Assembly (NCBI RefSeq): GCF_035605935.1
Contig: NZ_DATNGK010000325.1
Span: 1 to 30,019 of the forward strand
Source: Actinocrinis sp035605935
GTDB taxonomy: Bacteria > Actinomycetota > Actinomycetes > Streptomycetales > Catenulisporaceae
Direction: 5' to 3'
Length of the DNA: 30,019 nucleotides
In this document: positions 1 through 7,146 of the stretch, piece after piece
How the letters are laid out: each line of letters opens with the position of its first letter
Position numbering within the stretch: position 1 is the stretch's first letter
Position numbers and translations under genes: made by a program
Notes under the pieces: model-generated
What the model saw: only the letters and a program-made list of their open reading frames with translations
Database searches by the model: none
What the model was told of the DNA's origin: nothing

Positions 1-1
1 G

Positions 2-388
2 GCCGAAGCTGGTGAGAGCGAGGAGCGTCAGAGCGTGACGGTGGAGGTCGGTGGGCGGCGCCTGGAGGTGGTGCTGCCCGCCAACCTGGCCCCGGCCACG
101 AGCGCCGCGGGGGCGCGGCGGGCGGCCCCGCCGCGGCGCTCCACCGCCGGGCGGGCGGTGGTGGCGGTGAGCGGGGACGCGTTGACCTCCCCGATGCAGG
201 GCACCATCGTGAAGGTCGCGGTGAGCGAGGGACAGGTGGTCGCGGCCGGGGATCTGATCGTGGTGCTGGAGGCGATGAAGATGGAGCAGCCGCTCTCCGC
301 GCACAAGGCCGGCACCGTGGTCTCGCTGACCGCGCAGATCGGGGCGACCGTCACCGCCGGAGCCACCCTCTGCGAAATCAAAGACTGA
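2..388 (+). CDS. Acyl-CoA carboxylase alpha subunit, C-terminal biotin carrier part (5' truncated)
   Basis: The frame is open to the left edge, so only the end of the protein is seen. In an acetyl/propionyl-CoA carboxylase alpha subunit this part is the biotinyl domain that carries carboxybiotin between the biotin carboxylase and the carboxyltransferase subunit. The biotinylation motif EAMKMEQPL is present and the acceptor lysine is codon 278-280. It is preceded by the usual TSPMQGTIVKV strand and followed by a second half-barrel ending at TGA 386-388. An Ala/Arg/Pro-rich linker (about codons 89-160) separates it from the missing upstream domain. A free-standing biotin carrier protein starting at GTG 35 is possible, but the reading frame continues upstream without a stop, which favours the fused form. 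Actinobacterial accA2-type genes beside lpdA support the call. Confidence 0.85.
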   Translation, partial: AEAGESEERQSVTVEVGGRRLEVVLPANLAPATSAAGARRAAPPRRSTAGRAVVAVSGDALTSPMQGTIVKVAVSEGQVVAAGDLIVVLEAMKMEQPLSAHKAGTVVSLTAQIGATVTAGATLCEIKD

Positions 389-415
389 ACGACGGAATCA
401 AAGGCTGAACAACGG
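376..415. repeat. 20-bp imperfect tandem duplication over the stop codon
   Basis: Units 376-395 and 396-415 match at 18 of 20 positions (AATCAAAGRCTGAACRACGG). The first unit contains the stop codon of the biotin carrier gene. The period is not a multiple of three. Confidence 0.8.
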
Positions 416-458
416 CGGTGGCCGGAAACGGCGCTGAACCGGGATATCGAGAACAGCG

Positions 459-491
459 CGGGCCGGGGCGATAGGAATTCGCCCCGGCCCG
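459..491. terminator. Hairpin between convergent genes
   Basis: A perfect 12-bp GC stem (CGGGCCGGGGCG at 459-470 and its complement at 480-491) encloses a 9-nt AT-rich loop. There is no clear U tract on either side. It lies between the 3' ends of the carboxylase gene and the lpdA-like gene, so it could end transcription in both directions, as is common in GC-rich actinobacteria. Confidence 0.7.
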
Positions 492-522
492 GAACTTTCC
501 CGCGCTAAGCCAGGTTGAGCGG

Positions 523-1929
523 CTATTCCTCGTCCTTGTGCAGTCGACGCGCGGCCTCCGCAATCGAACCGGACAGCGACGGATACACGGTGAACACCGA
601 AGCGACCTGATCCACGGTCAGATGCAGATCCACCGCCATCGAAACCGGATGAATCAGCTCACTGGCGCGCGGCGAAACGATGACGCCGCCGAGAATGGTG
701 CCGGAACCGGGGCGCGAGTAGAGCTTCACGAAGCCGTCATGGAAGCCGAGCATCTTCGCGCGCGGGTTCGTGTCCAGCGGCAGCTTCACCACGTCGAACT
801 TCGGATCGTCGCTCTCCGCGTTGAACGTGGTCCGGCCGACCGTGGCGATCTCCGGCGCGGTGAAGATGTTCGAGGAGACGCGCTTGAGGTTGATCGGCCA
901 CACCGCCTCGCCGAGCGCGTGGTAGACGGCAATCCGGCCCTGCATCGCCGCGACCGACGCGAGCGGAAGGACGCCCGTGCAGTCACCGGCCGCATAGACA
1001 CCGGCCGCCGTGGTGCGTGAGACGCGGTCTACGACGATGTGTCCCGAGCGCGTCGTCTGCACGCCTACCGCCTCGAGGCCGAGCTCTTCGGTGTTAGGCA
1101 GCGAACCGACCGCCATAAGGCAGTGCGTGCCCTGCACGGTGCGGCCATCCTCAAGCGTGACCGTGACACGGTCACCGTCGCGTACCGCAGACGTCGCGCG
1201 AGAACGGCTCAGCACTCGCATGCCACGACGCTGGAAGACCTCCTCGAGCACACGCGCCGCGTCCTCGTCCTCTCCCGGCAGCACTCGATCGCGCGACGAG
1301 ACCAGCGTCACCTGTGAACCTAGTGCCTGATACGCGCCCGCGAACTCGGCGCCGGTCACGCCGGAACCGACCACGATCAGGTCCTCGGGCAGCTCGTCGA
1401 GGTCGTAAAGCTGAGTCCAGGTCAGAATCCGCTCGCCATCCGGCCGAGCCGAGGGCAGCTCGCGGGGACGCGCCCCGGTCGCGATGATCACGGCGTCCGC
1501 GGCGACCCGCTCCACGGTGCCTTGTTCCGCACCGCCGCGCATCGTGACCTCTACGATCGCGCCGCCGTCGGCCAACCGCCCGGAGCCACGCACCACGGTC
1601 ACGCCAGCCTTCGCCAGCCCCTCGGCAATGTCCTCGGACTGCTTCGCCGCCAAGGCCTTGACCCGGGCGTTGACTCGGGCCAGGTCCACGCCCGTGACGC
1701 AGTGCGCCGCGTCCTCGCCGACCCGGACGCCGAGTTCGGGTGCGTCCTCAAAAGCAGTCATGACGTCGGCGGTCGCGATGAGGGTCTTGGACGGGACGCA
1801 GTCAGTCAGTACCGCGGCTCCGCCGATGCCGTCGCGGTCGACGATGGTCACCTCCGCGCCGAGCCGCGCGGCCACCAGCGCCGCCTCGTAGCCGCCGGGT
1901 CCGCCACCGATGATCGCAATCCTTGTCAC
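523..1929 (-). CDS. lpdA: LpdA-type NAD(P)H quinone reductase (flavoprotein disulfide reductase family)
   Basis: This 468-residue protein belongs to the pyridine nucleotide-disulfide oxidoreductase family. The FAD-binding motif GGGPGG is at residues 8-13, a second nucleotide-binding glycine motif (VVGSGVTGAEF) is in the middle, and YAAGDCTG is the second FAD contact. The usual redox motif with two cysteines reads GGAAVLTDCVPSK at 36-48, so only Cys44 remains. The C-terminal His-Glu pair of lipoamide dehydrogenases is also missing (VYPSLSGS). The same changes occur in M. tuberculosis LpdA (Rv3303c), which is reported to act as an NAD(P)H:quinone reductase and not as a dihydrolipoamide dehydrogenase. 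I therefore infer quinone or electron-acceptor reduction in the cytosol. It starts at GTG 1927-1929, directly before the FAD motif as in the family. It is convergent with the carboxylase gene and divergent from the transporter gene. Confidence 0.9.
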   Translation of the reverse strand: MTRIAIIGGGPGGYEAALVAARLGAEVTIVDRDGIGGAAVLTDCVPSKTLIATADVMTAFEDAPELGVRVGEDAAHCVTGVDLARVNARVKALAAKQSEDIAEGLAKAGVTVVRGSGRLADGGAIVEVTMRGGAEQGTVERVAADAVIIATGARPRELPSARPDGERILTWTQLYDLDELPEDLIVVGSGVTGAEFAGAYQALGSQVTLVSSRDRVLPGEDEDAARVLEEVFQRRGMRVLSRSRATSAVRDGDRVTVTLEDGRTVQGTHCLMAVGSLPNTEELGLEAVGVQTTRSGHIVVDRVSRTTAAGVYAAGDCTGVLPLASVAAMQGRIAVYHALGEAVWPINLKRVSSNIFTAPEIATVGRTTFNAESDDPKFDVVKLPLDTNPRAKMLGFHDGFVKLYSRPGSGTILGGVIVSPRASELIHPVSMAVDLHLTVDQVASVFTVYPSLSGSIAEAARRLHKDEE

Positions 1930-2051
1930 AGGCTCAGTCTAATTGCGCCAGGTACCAGCGCTGTTGCGGTGTCCACAGCTTGCGTGGGGGCGGTGGTGAC
2001 GTGCGCGGAAAACGCGGCGCGCTCGGAAATACGTTGGCGAGCTGTCGGAGG

Positions 2052-2070
2052 GCTTCGGTACCTTCGAAGC
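2052..2070. promoter_or_regulatory. Inverted repeat upstream of the transporter gene
   Basis: GCTTCG and CGAAGC (6-bp arms) are separated by 7 bp, about 75 bp upstream of the transporter start. It immediately precedes a set of three direct repeats. The form suits a dimeric regulator site; no binding protein can be named. Confidence 0.4.
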
Positions 2071-2073
2071 AGT

Positions 2074-2125
2074 GTCTTACGAGGGCGCCACCAGTGTCTT
2101 AAGAGGGCGTGGTCTCACGAGGGCG
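2074..2125. repeat. Three direct repeats of a 14-mer upstream of the transporter gene
   Basis: Copies at 2074-2087, 2096-2109 and 2112-2125 follow the pattern GTCTYAMGAGGGCG. Spacings between starts are 22 and 16 bp. They fill most of the DNA between the divergent lpdA start and the transporter ribosome binding site, so a role in transcription control is likely but unproven. Confidence 0.6.
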
Positions 2126-2145
2126 CGTCTGGGGAGCGGATAGCC

Positions 2146-3516
2146 ATGTCTACGTCGATGTCGAGTCGTCTCGGCGTGCTCCGCTACCGCGATTTCCGGT
2201 TCCTGCTCATCGACCGCTTCGTCGCGCCCTCCGCCTTCGCGTTCTCAGCCGTCGGCGTGTCCTTCGCCGTGCTTAACAGCACCGGCTCCACCGCCGACCT
2301 CTCCTATGTGCTCGCCGCGCAGATCGCGCCGAACCTCGTCTTCGGGCCGCTCGGCGGAGTCATCGCCGACCGGATACCGCCGCAGTACGTCATTGCCTTC
2401 GCCAACCTGCTGGTCGCGTTGTTCGAAGGAACGCTCGGACTGCTGGTGCTCACACATTCGGCCCAGCTTTGGCAGATGATCGCACTGGAGGCGGGCACCG
2501 GTACCGCGATCGCGATCTTCTACCCCGCTTCGCAGGCGCTGCTGCCGAAGCTGGTGCCCGACGCCGAACTCCAGCAGGCGAACGCCATCAGCCGCCTGGT
2601 CATGAACGGCGCGATGATGGGCGGCGCGGCGATCGCCGGCTTCCTCGTCGCGGCCTCCGGGCCGGGCTGGGCGCTGGTCATCGACGCGATCGGCATGCTC
2701 GCGTCGGTCGCGCCGAACCTGCTGATCCGGGTCCGTGCCATTGAGCGCACGCACAACCCGGGCATCTTCAGCGAGCTGCGCGAGGGCTGGGACGAGTTCC
2801 GGTCACACACGTGGCTGTGGGGAATCGTGCTGCAGTACTCGGCCGTGCTGATGTGCTGGTACGGCTCGTTCAGCGTGCTCGGCCCGGCCGTGGCGAAAGC
2901 ACACCTCGGCGGCCCGGCCGCCTGGGGCACCATCATGGCCTTCGAATCGGTCGGCCTGATCATCGGCGGATTCATCGCGCTGCGATACACGCCGCGTCGG
3001 CCGATGCTGTTCGTCGCCATGATCGGTATGACGATCGCGCTGCCCTCACTCGCCCTCGCGATGCTGTGGCCGGTGTGGCTGATCTGCGTGACCAGCCTCG
3101 GCGTCGGGATCGCGCTCGAGACGATGATGGTGCAGTGGTTCGTGGTGATGGCGCGTTACATCCCCGCGGACAAGCTGGCCCGAGTGTCCGCCTACGACGC
3201 GCTCGGCTCGGTCATGTCGATGCCAATCGGAGCGCTGCTCGCCGGGCCGATCGCGGCGGCGATCGGCGTATCCAACACCCAGTACGCCGCAGCCGGCGTG
3301 ATCGTCGCGGTGAGCCTGCTGACGCTGCTCTCGCGTGACATCCGAACTCGGCGCAGCACCGATACACCAGTGTCGGGCGCGGACAGCGCCACGGCAGCCG
3401 AAGCTGTGGACATCGCGGTCGTGGCGAACGTGGCCGACGTACCCGTGGCGTCGACGACCACAGCGGCGACCGCGCAGAGCGGGTTACCGGCAGCCGCTAT
3501 ATCGTCTGATGCGTGA
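2146..3516 (+). CDS. Major facilitator superfamily transporter (DHA3-like)
   Basis: The 456-residue product has about ten to twelve hydrophobic segments from residue 25 to about 400 and the N-terminal signature YRDFRFLLIDRF typical of DHA3-type exporters. The GPLGGVIADR loop matches the conserved MFS loop between helices 2 and 3. The reading frame is open far upstream, but ATG 2146 is chosen because GGGGAG (2131-2136) lies 9 nt before it and the family N terminus starts here. The last 50 or so residues are an Ala/Thr/Val/Ser-rich tail with no membrane segment. Codon 3484-3486 near the end is the rare leucine codon TTA. The stop overlaps the GTG start of the phosphorylase gene (GTGA), so the two are translationally coupled. 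The substrate is unknown; the context suggests a nucleoside, base or metabolite, but DHA3 proteins are usually exporters. Confidence 0.85.
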   Translation: MSTSMSSRLGVLRYRDFRFLLIDRFVAPSAFAFSAVGVSFAVLNSTGSTADLSYVLAAQIAPNLVFGPLGGVIADRIPPQYVIAFANLLVALFEGTLGLLVLTHSAQLWQMIALEAGTGTAIAIFYPASQALLPKLVPDAELQQANAISRLVMNGAMMGGAAIAGFLVAASGPGWALVIDAIGMLASVAPNLLIRVRAIERTHNPGIFSELREGWDEFRSHTWLWGIVLQYSAVLMCWYGSFSVLGPAVAKAHLGGPAAWGTIMAFESVGLIIGGFIALRYTPRRPMLFVAMIGMTIALPSLALAMLWPVWLICVTSLGVGIALETMMVQWFVVMARYIPADKLARVSAYDALGSVMSMPIGALLAGPIAAAIGVSNTQYAAAGVIVAVSLLTLLSRDIRTRRSTDTPVSGADSATAAEAVDIAVVANVADVPVASTTTAATAQSGLPAAAISSDA

Positions 3517-4337
3517 CCACACAGGCGATTGCAGAGTCGAACGCGGACCCGTACCAGGGCGCACAGGACGCAGCTAAGGCACTGATCTCGAGGATCGGCG
3601 GCACGCCGGACGTGGCGCTGGTCCTCGGCTCCGGCTGGGTGCCGGCCGCCGACGCGCTCGGCGAGCCCGAGCACGAGTTCCCGGTCACCGAACTGCCCGG
3701 GTTCACCATGGCGGAAGCCATCGGTCACGCCGGGCGGATCCGGTCGGTCCGGCTCGCGTCCACCGGCAAGCTGGCCCTGGTCTTCCTCGGCCGCACGCAC
3801 TTCTACGAGGGGCACGGCGTCGCGCGCGTGGTGCACGGCGTGCGCACCGCCGTCGCCGCCGGTTGCTCGACCGTGGTCCTGACCAACGGCTGCGGCGGCG
3901 TGAATCCGGCGTACTCGGTGGGACAGCCGGTGCTCATCAGCGATCACATCAACCTGACCGCGACCTCCCCGATCATCGGCGCGAACTTCGTCGACCTGAC
4001 CGACCTCTACTCGGCGCGGCTGCGCGCGCTGTGCAAGGAGGTCGATCCGTCGCTCGCCGACGGCGTGTACATCCAGCTGACCGGACCGCACTACGAGACA
4101 CCTGCGGAGATCCGCATGGTGCGTACCCTCGGCGCTGACCTTGTGGGCATGTCAACGGCACTTGAGGCGATCGCGGTGCGTGAGGCCGGGGCGGAACTGT
4201 TGGGCATCTCGTTGGTGACCAACATGGCAGCGGGTATGACAGGGCAGCCGCTCAGCGCTCAGGAAGTCATCGAGACCGGTAACGCGTCGGCGGCGCGTAT
4301 GGGCGTGCTGCTGCGCGACGTGCTCAGCCGCCTTTAG
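3513..4337 (+). CDS. deoD: Purine nucleoside phosphorylase, trimeric class
   Basis: This 274-residue enzyme splits purine (deoxy)nucleosides with phosphate into base and (deoxy)ribose-1-phosphate. Family features are the phosphate-binding VLGSGW at 38-42, FLGRTHFYEGH at 91-101, NGCGGVNP at 125-132, the purine-contacting glutamate in GPHYETPAE (191-199), and VGMSTALEAIAVREAG at 211-226. Asn237 in TNMAAG corresponds to the asparagine that gives trimeric PNPs preference for 6-oxopurines (inosine, guanosine), which fits an adenosine deaminase gene in the same window. The length is normal for the class. GTG 3513 overlaps the transporter stop and no separate ribosome binding site is visible, so translation probably depends on coupling. 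In M. tuberculosis the equivalent gene (called deoD) also precedes a pmmB-type mutase gene. The E. coli hexameric DeoD is a different family. Confidence 0.93.
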   Translation: MTTQAIAESNADPYQGAQDAAKALISRIGGTPDVALVLGSGWVPAADALGEPEHEFPVTELPGFTMAEAIGHAGRIRSVRLASTGKLALVFLGRTHFYEGHGVARVVHGVRTAVAAGCSTVVLTNGCGGVNPAYSVGQPVLISDHINLTATSPIIGANFVDLTDLYSARLRALCKEVDPSLADGVYIQLTGPHYETPAEIRMVRTLGADLVGMSTALEAIAVREAGAELLGISLVTNMAAGMTGQPLSAQEVIETGNASAARMGVLLRDVLSRL

Positions 4338-4421
4338 CGCTCGCTGCCGCAGCCGCTGACGCTGCCGATGCCGCCCCTACCGACCGATAAAGCACGACGG
4401 AGAGGCTCGAAGGGAGTCGCC

Positions 4422-6095
4422 GTGGAACGCCTGCTCTCCCTCGCCCGCGCCTGGCTGGACGAGGACCCCGACCCGGAGACCCGCGAAGAGCTGAGCGCGC
4501 TGATCGAGGAGTGCGCAGACGCCGACGAAGGCGCGTGCGATACCTGTAGCCAGCTCGCGGAACGCTTCTCCGGCACGCTCCAGTTCGGTACCGCCGGGCT
4601 ACGCGGTGAACTGGGCGCGGGGCCGAACCGGATGAACCGGGTGGTGGTCAGTCGCGCCGCCGCGGGCCTCGCTCGCTACCTGCTCGACACCGGGCACCTC
4701 GAAGAGGCCGTCGTCATCGGCTACGACGCGCGGAAGAACTCCGACGTGTTCGCGCGAGACACCGCCGAGGTACTCAGCGGCGCCGGCTTTCGTCCGCTGG
4801 TGCTGCCGAGGCCGCTACCGACGCCAGTGCTTGCGTTCGCGATCCGATATTTGGGTGCGTGCGCGGGTGTCATGGTGACGGCGAGTCACAATCCGCCGCG
4901 CGACAACGGCTACAAGGTCTACCTCGGCGACGGTTCGCAGATCACTCCCCCGGCAGACGAACAGATCGCAGCGGCCATCGAGGCAGTCGGCCCGTTGTCT
5001 TCGGTTCCGCGCGGCACGGAATGGGAGACGCTGGACGACTCCATCCTCGATGCGTATCTCGATCGTGCGGTGCGTGTTCTTAGCCCGGTCGGTCCACGGG
5101 AACTGCGGGTCGTTTCGACGGCGCTGCACGGTGTCGGCGGTGCGGTACTCGCTTCGGCTTTCGAGCGCGCCGGGTTCGGTACGCCGATCGCCGTGCCCGA
5201 GCAGCAGGATCCGGACCCGACCTTCCGGACGGTGGCCTTCCCGAATCCGGAGGAACCCGGCGCGATCGACCTGGCCTTGGCCCTGGCGCGCAAGTCCGGT
5301 GCCGACGTGGTCATCGCGAACGACCCAGACGCAGACCGCTGCGCCGTCGCGATCCCCGTTCGCTCAGGTGACAAGGCATCAGGCGCGACCGGTGACGAGG
5401 GTGGCGAGTGGCGGATGCTGCGCGGCGACGAGGTCGGTGCGCTGCTCGGCGCGTACCTCGCCGAACGTGGCGGCGCGCGCACCTTTGCCACGACGATCGT
5501 CTCCTCCTCCCTGCTTGGGAAGATCGCGCAGCGGCACGGCATCGACTATCGCGAGACGCTGACCGGCTTCAAGTGGCTGACGAAGGTCGAGGATCTGTCA
5601 TACGCCTACGAGGAAGCGCTCGGGTACTGCGTCGATCCGGACGGCGTGCGCGACAAGGACGGCATCAGCGCCGCGCTGCTGGTCGCCGAGTTGGCGGCAA
5701 CGCTCAAGGCGGACGGCCGCAGCTTCGAGGGTGAACTGGAGCGGCTGGCCGCCGAGTACGGCCGGCATGCCACTGATCAGCTCTCGATCCGCGTCGATGA
5801 TTTGGAGCAGATCGCGCGAATGATGGCCGCGCTGCGTTCCGCCCCGCCGAAGGAACTGGCTGGATTGGCGGTGATACTGCTGGACGACCTGTCACTCGGC
5901 TCACCCGGCTTGCCACCGACCGATGGACTGCGACTCTCGCTCGACGGCGGCGCACGCGTGGTGGTGCGGCCTTCGGGCACCGAGCCGAAGCTCAAGTGCT
6001 ACATCGAGGTCGTAACGCACGGTTCGGCGGCTGACGCGGTCGGGCTGCTAGATGCACTTAAGGCTGCTCTGGCGGAGCGGCTCAAGGCAGACTGA
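4422..6095 (+). CDS. Phosphohexomutase-family enzyme, probable phosphopentomutase
   Basis: The 557-residue protein is a member of the alpha-D-phosphohexomutase superfamily (PGM/PMM). It has the FGTAGLRG N-terminal motif, the catalytic phosphoserine loop TASHNPPRDNGYK (Ser codon 4884-4886), the Mg-binding loop DPDADR (about residues 301-306), the sugar-binding EEALGYCVDP segment, and the C-terminal phosphate-binding RPSGTEPKLK. GTG 4422 is preferred because AGGGAG (4411-4416) lies 5 nt upstream and the family N terminus begins there; an upstream ATG at 4368 would add 18 basic residues. Homologues are often annotated phosphomannomutase (PmmB). No DeoB is present here, while phosphorylases and deoC are neighbours, so conversion of (deoxy)ribose-1-phosphate to the 5-phosphate is the likely task. 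Related phosphopentomutases of this superfamily are known from archaea. The specificity is an inference. Confidence 0.85.
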   Translation: MERLLSLARAWLDEDPDPETREELSALIEECADADEGACDTCSQLAERFSGTLQFGTAGLRGELGAGPNRMNRVVVSRAAAGLARYLLDTGHLEEAVVIGYDARKNSDVFARDTAEVLSGAGFRPLVLPRPLPTPVLAFAIRYLGACAGVMVTASHNPPRDNGYKVYLGDGSQITPPADEQIAAAIEAVGPLSSVPRGTEWETLDDSILDAYLDRAVRVLSPVGPRELRVVSTALHGVGGAVLASAFERAGFGTPIAVPEQQDPDPTFRTVAFPNPEEPGAIDLALALARKSGADVVIANDPDADRCAVAIPVRSGDKASGATGDEGGEWRMLRGDEVGALLGAYLAERGGARTFATTIVSSSLLGKIAQRHGIDYRETLTGFKWLTKVEDLSYAYEEALGYCVDPDGVRDKDGISAALLVAELAATLKADGRSFEGELERLAAEYGRHATDQLSIRVDDLEQIARMMAALRSAPPKELAGLAVILLDDLSLGSPGLPPTDGLRLSLDGGARVVVRPSGTEPKLKCYIEVVTHGSAADAVGLLDALKAALAERLKAD

Positions 6096-6106
6096 CGACT
6101 AGTCAG
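6092..6106. terminator. Short hairpin over two convergent stop codons
   Basis: CTGAC-gacta-GTCAG forms a weak 5-bp stem that overlaps the stop codons of the mutase gene and the membrane protein gene. It is the only candidate terminator between these convergent genes and is weak. Confidence 0.25.
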
Positions 6107-6948
6107 CTCACGGCGAGAGCGACTACTAGGAACACGACGCTCGCGCCGAGCAGCGCGAACGACCTCACAGACCAGCGCACTACGCCCGAATCAACCGGGG
6201 CGGTTTCCAGAACAGGCGTGGCCTTCTGAGCGCTCGCCGTAGCGTCGCTCGACGCTGCGCTGACGGCGTCGGTTGACGTGGTAGCAGCGATATCGGCGAC
6301 ATCGCCGGCGTCAGCGACCGGCACTGCGGCGGTAGCCGCGTCCGATGCTGCCCCAGCGGCTTGCTCAGCTTCCTTGGCCTTGAACCGCGCCTGGACCGCG
6401 TATGCCTCGCGCCGCGCGTTCATCTCCTCGATTGCCTGGTCCGCCATGGACAGGCGATCGGCCGGGTCGTAAGGGCGGCGGTTGCCCGACTGCAGCATGT
6501 TGGCCGGGACCCCGCGACTGGCCAAGCGCTGCGACTGCGACAGGTCCTTGAGACGGTGCCGTTCGAAGCGGCGCCGCTCCCGGAGTGAGACCGGGATGGC
6601 CCAGACGGTGAATCGGCGGCTTTCCGTATGCGCCATGAAGGAAAGCCGGGCGCTGAGATCGGTCACCGCGTCCCACGGCAGGTCAATCGTGCGAAACGGG
6701 TTACGCACGACAAGCCGGTCATTCCACGCGAACGCCGCCGGATAGACGCCGTACAACGCGGCTAGGACGGCGACCAGCGTCAGGATGGCCGCGGCGACCA
6801 GGTCCTGAGTGCCGGACTCGATCAGCAGATCGATCGCGCCGAACCCGCAGAACAGCACGACCAACGCGCCGCCGATGAGTGCGGCCGGACCGCGGTAGAC
6901 GGTCGGCTTCTCGGTGGTCGAACGGGAGTCGGTGGCGAGCGGCGTCAT
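6103..6948 (-). CDS. Membrane protein with probable PH-like domain and Ala/Asp-rich linker
   Basis: The 281-residue protein starts with two membrane helices (about 22-45 and 48-72), followed by a cytosolic segment (about 73-130: WNDRLVVRNPFRTIDLPWDAV...) that resembles the bacterial PH-like fold found in many small actinobacterial membrane proteins. A basic stretch (SLRERRRFERHR) and a helical region follow, then a low-complexity linker rich in Ala, Asp, Ser and Thr (about 190-245), and a final membrane helix near the C terminus (FALLGASVVFLVVALAV). A similar membrane protein gene sits at this place in Streptomyces genomes. The start ATG (6946-6948) has AGGG close upstream. The 3' end faces the mutase gene with only 7 bp between. 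The function is unknown. Confidence 0.75.
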   Translation of the reverse strand: MTPLATDSRSTTEKPTVYRGPAALIGGALVVLFCGFGAIDLLIESGTQDLVAAAILTLVAVLAALYGVYPAAFAWNDRLVVRNPFRTIDLPWDAVTDLSARLSFMAHTESRRFTVWAIPVSLRERRRFERHRLKDLSQSQRLASRGVPANMLQSGNRRPYDPADRLSMADQAIEEMNARREAYAVQARFKAKEAEQAAGAASDAATAAVPVADAGDVADIAATTSTDAVSAASSDATASAQKATPVLETAPVDSGVVRWSVRSFALLGASVVFLVVALAVS

Positions 6949-7034
6949 GACCCTGGATTCTGCCTCACGGGCTGGGTGTGGTCCATGTAGGGTGGCCGGT
7001 TTCCGTGCATGTCACGGCAGCATAACGGGGTGGT

Positions 7035-7062
7035 TCCGATCCATGCGTGATACCGGATCGGA
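7035..7062. promoter_or_regulatory. Inverted repeat in the deoC upstream region
   Basis: Perfect 8-bp arms TCCGATCC and GGATCGGA are separated by 12 bp. It lies 85-112 bp upstream of the deoC start, in the divergent 6949-7146 region. The symmetry suggests an operator for a dimeric regulator such as a deoxynucleoside-responsive repressor. No regulator gene is adjacent. Confidence 0.45.
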
Positions 7063-7085
7063 CGCCGGGGCACGGATCGCACAAG

Positions 7086-7094
7086 TTATCCACA
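7086..7094 (+). promoter_or_regulatory. Single DnaA-box-like site
   Basis: TTATCCACA matches the classical DnaA box exactly. It is 53 bp upstream of the deoC start. No second box was seen nearby, so it is not an origin. It may be a chance match or a site where DnaA acts on transcription. Confidence 0.35.
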
Positions 7095-7133
7095 ACCTGG
7101 GCGACAGGTCCAGCGGCGCTCCTCGCCGCCGCT

Positions 7134-7139
7134 TACGCT
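7134..7139 (+). promoter_or_regulatory. Candidate -10 element for a leaderless deoC transcript
   Basis: TACGCT (pattern TAnnnT) ends 7 nt before the GTG start at 7147, the spacing seen for leaderless actinobacterial mRNAs. No convincing -35 was found. If the real start is ATG 7285 this assignment loses its meaning. Confidence 0.3.
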
Positions 7140-7146
7140 GGATCGC

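Noticed and set aside
1968..1978. GTGTCCACA, one base from the Streptomyces DnaA box
   Set aside because: Single imperfect match with no neighbouring boxes.
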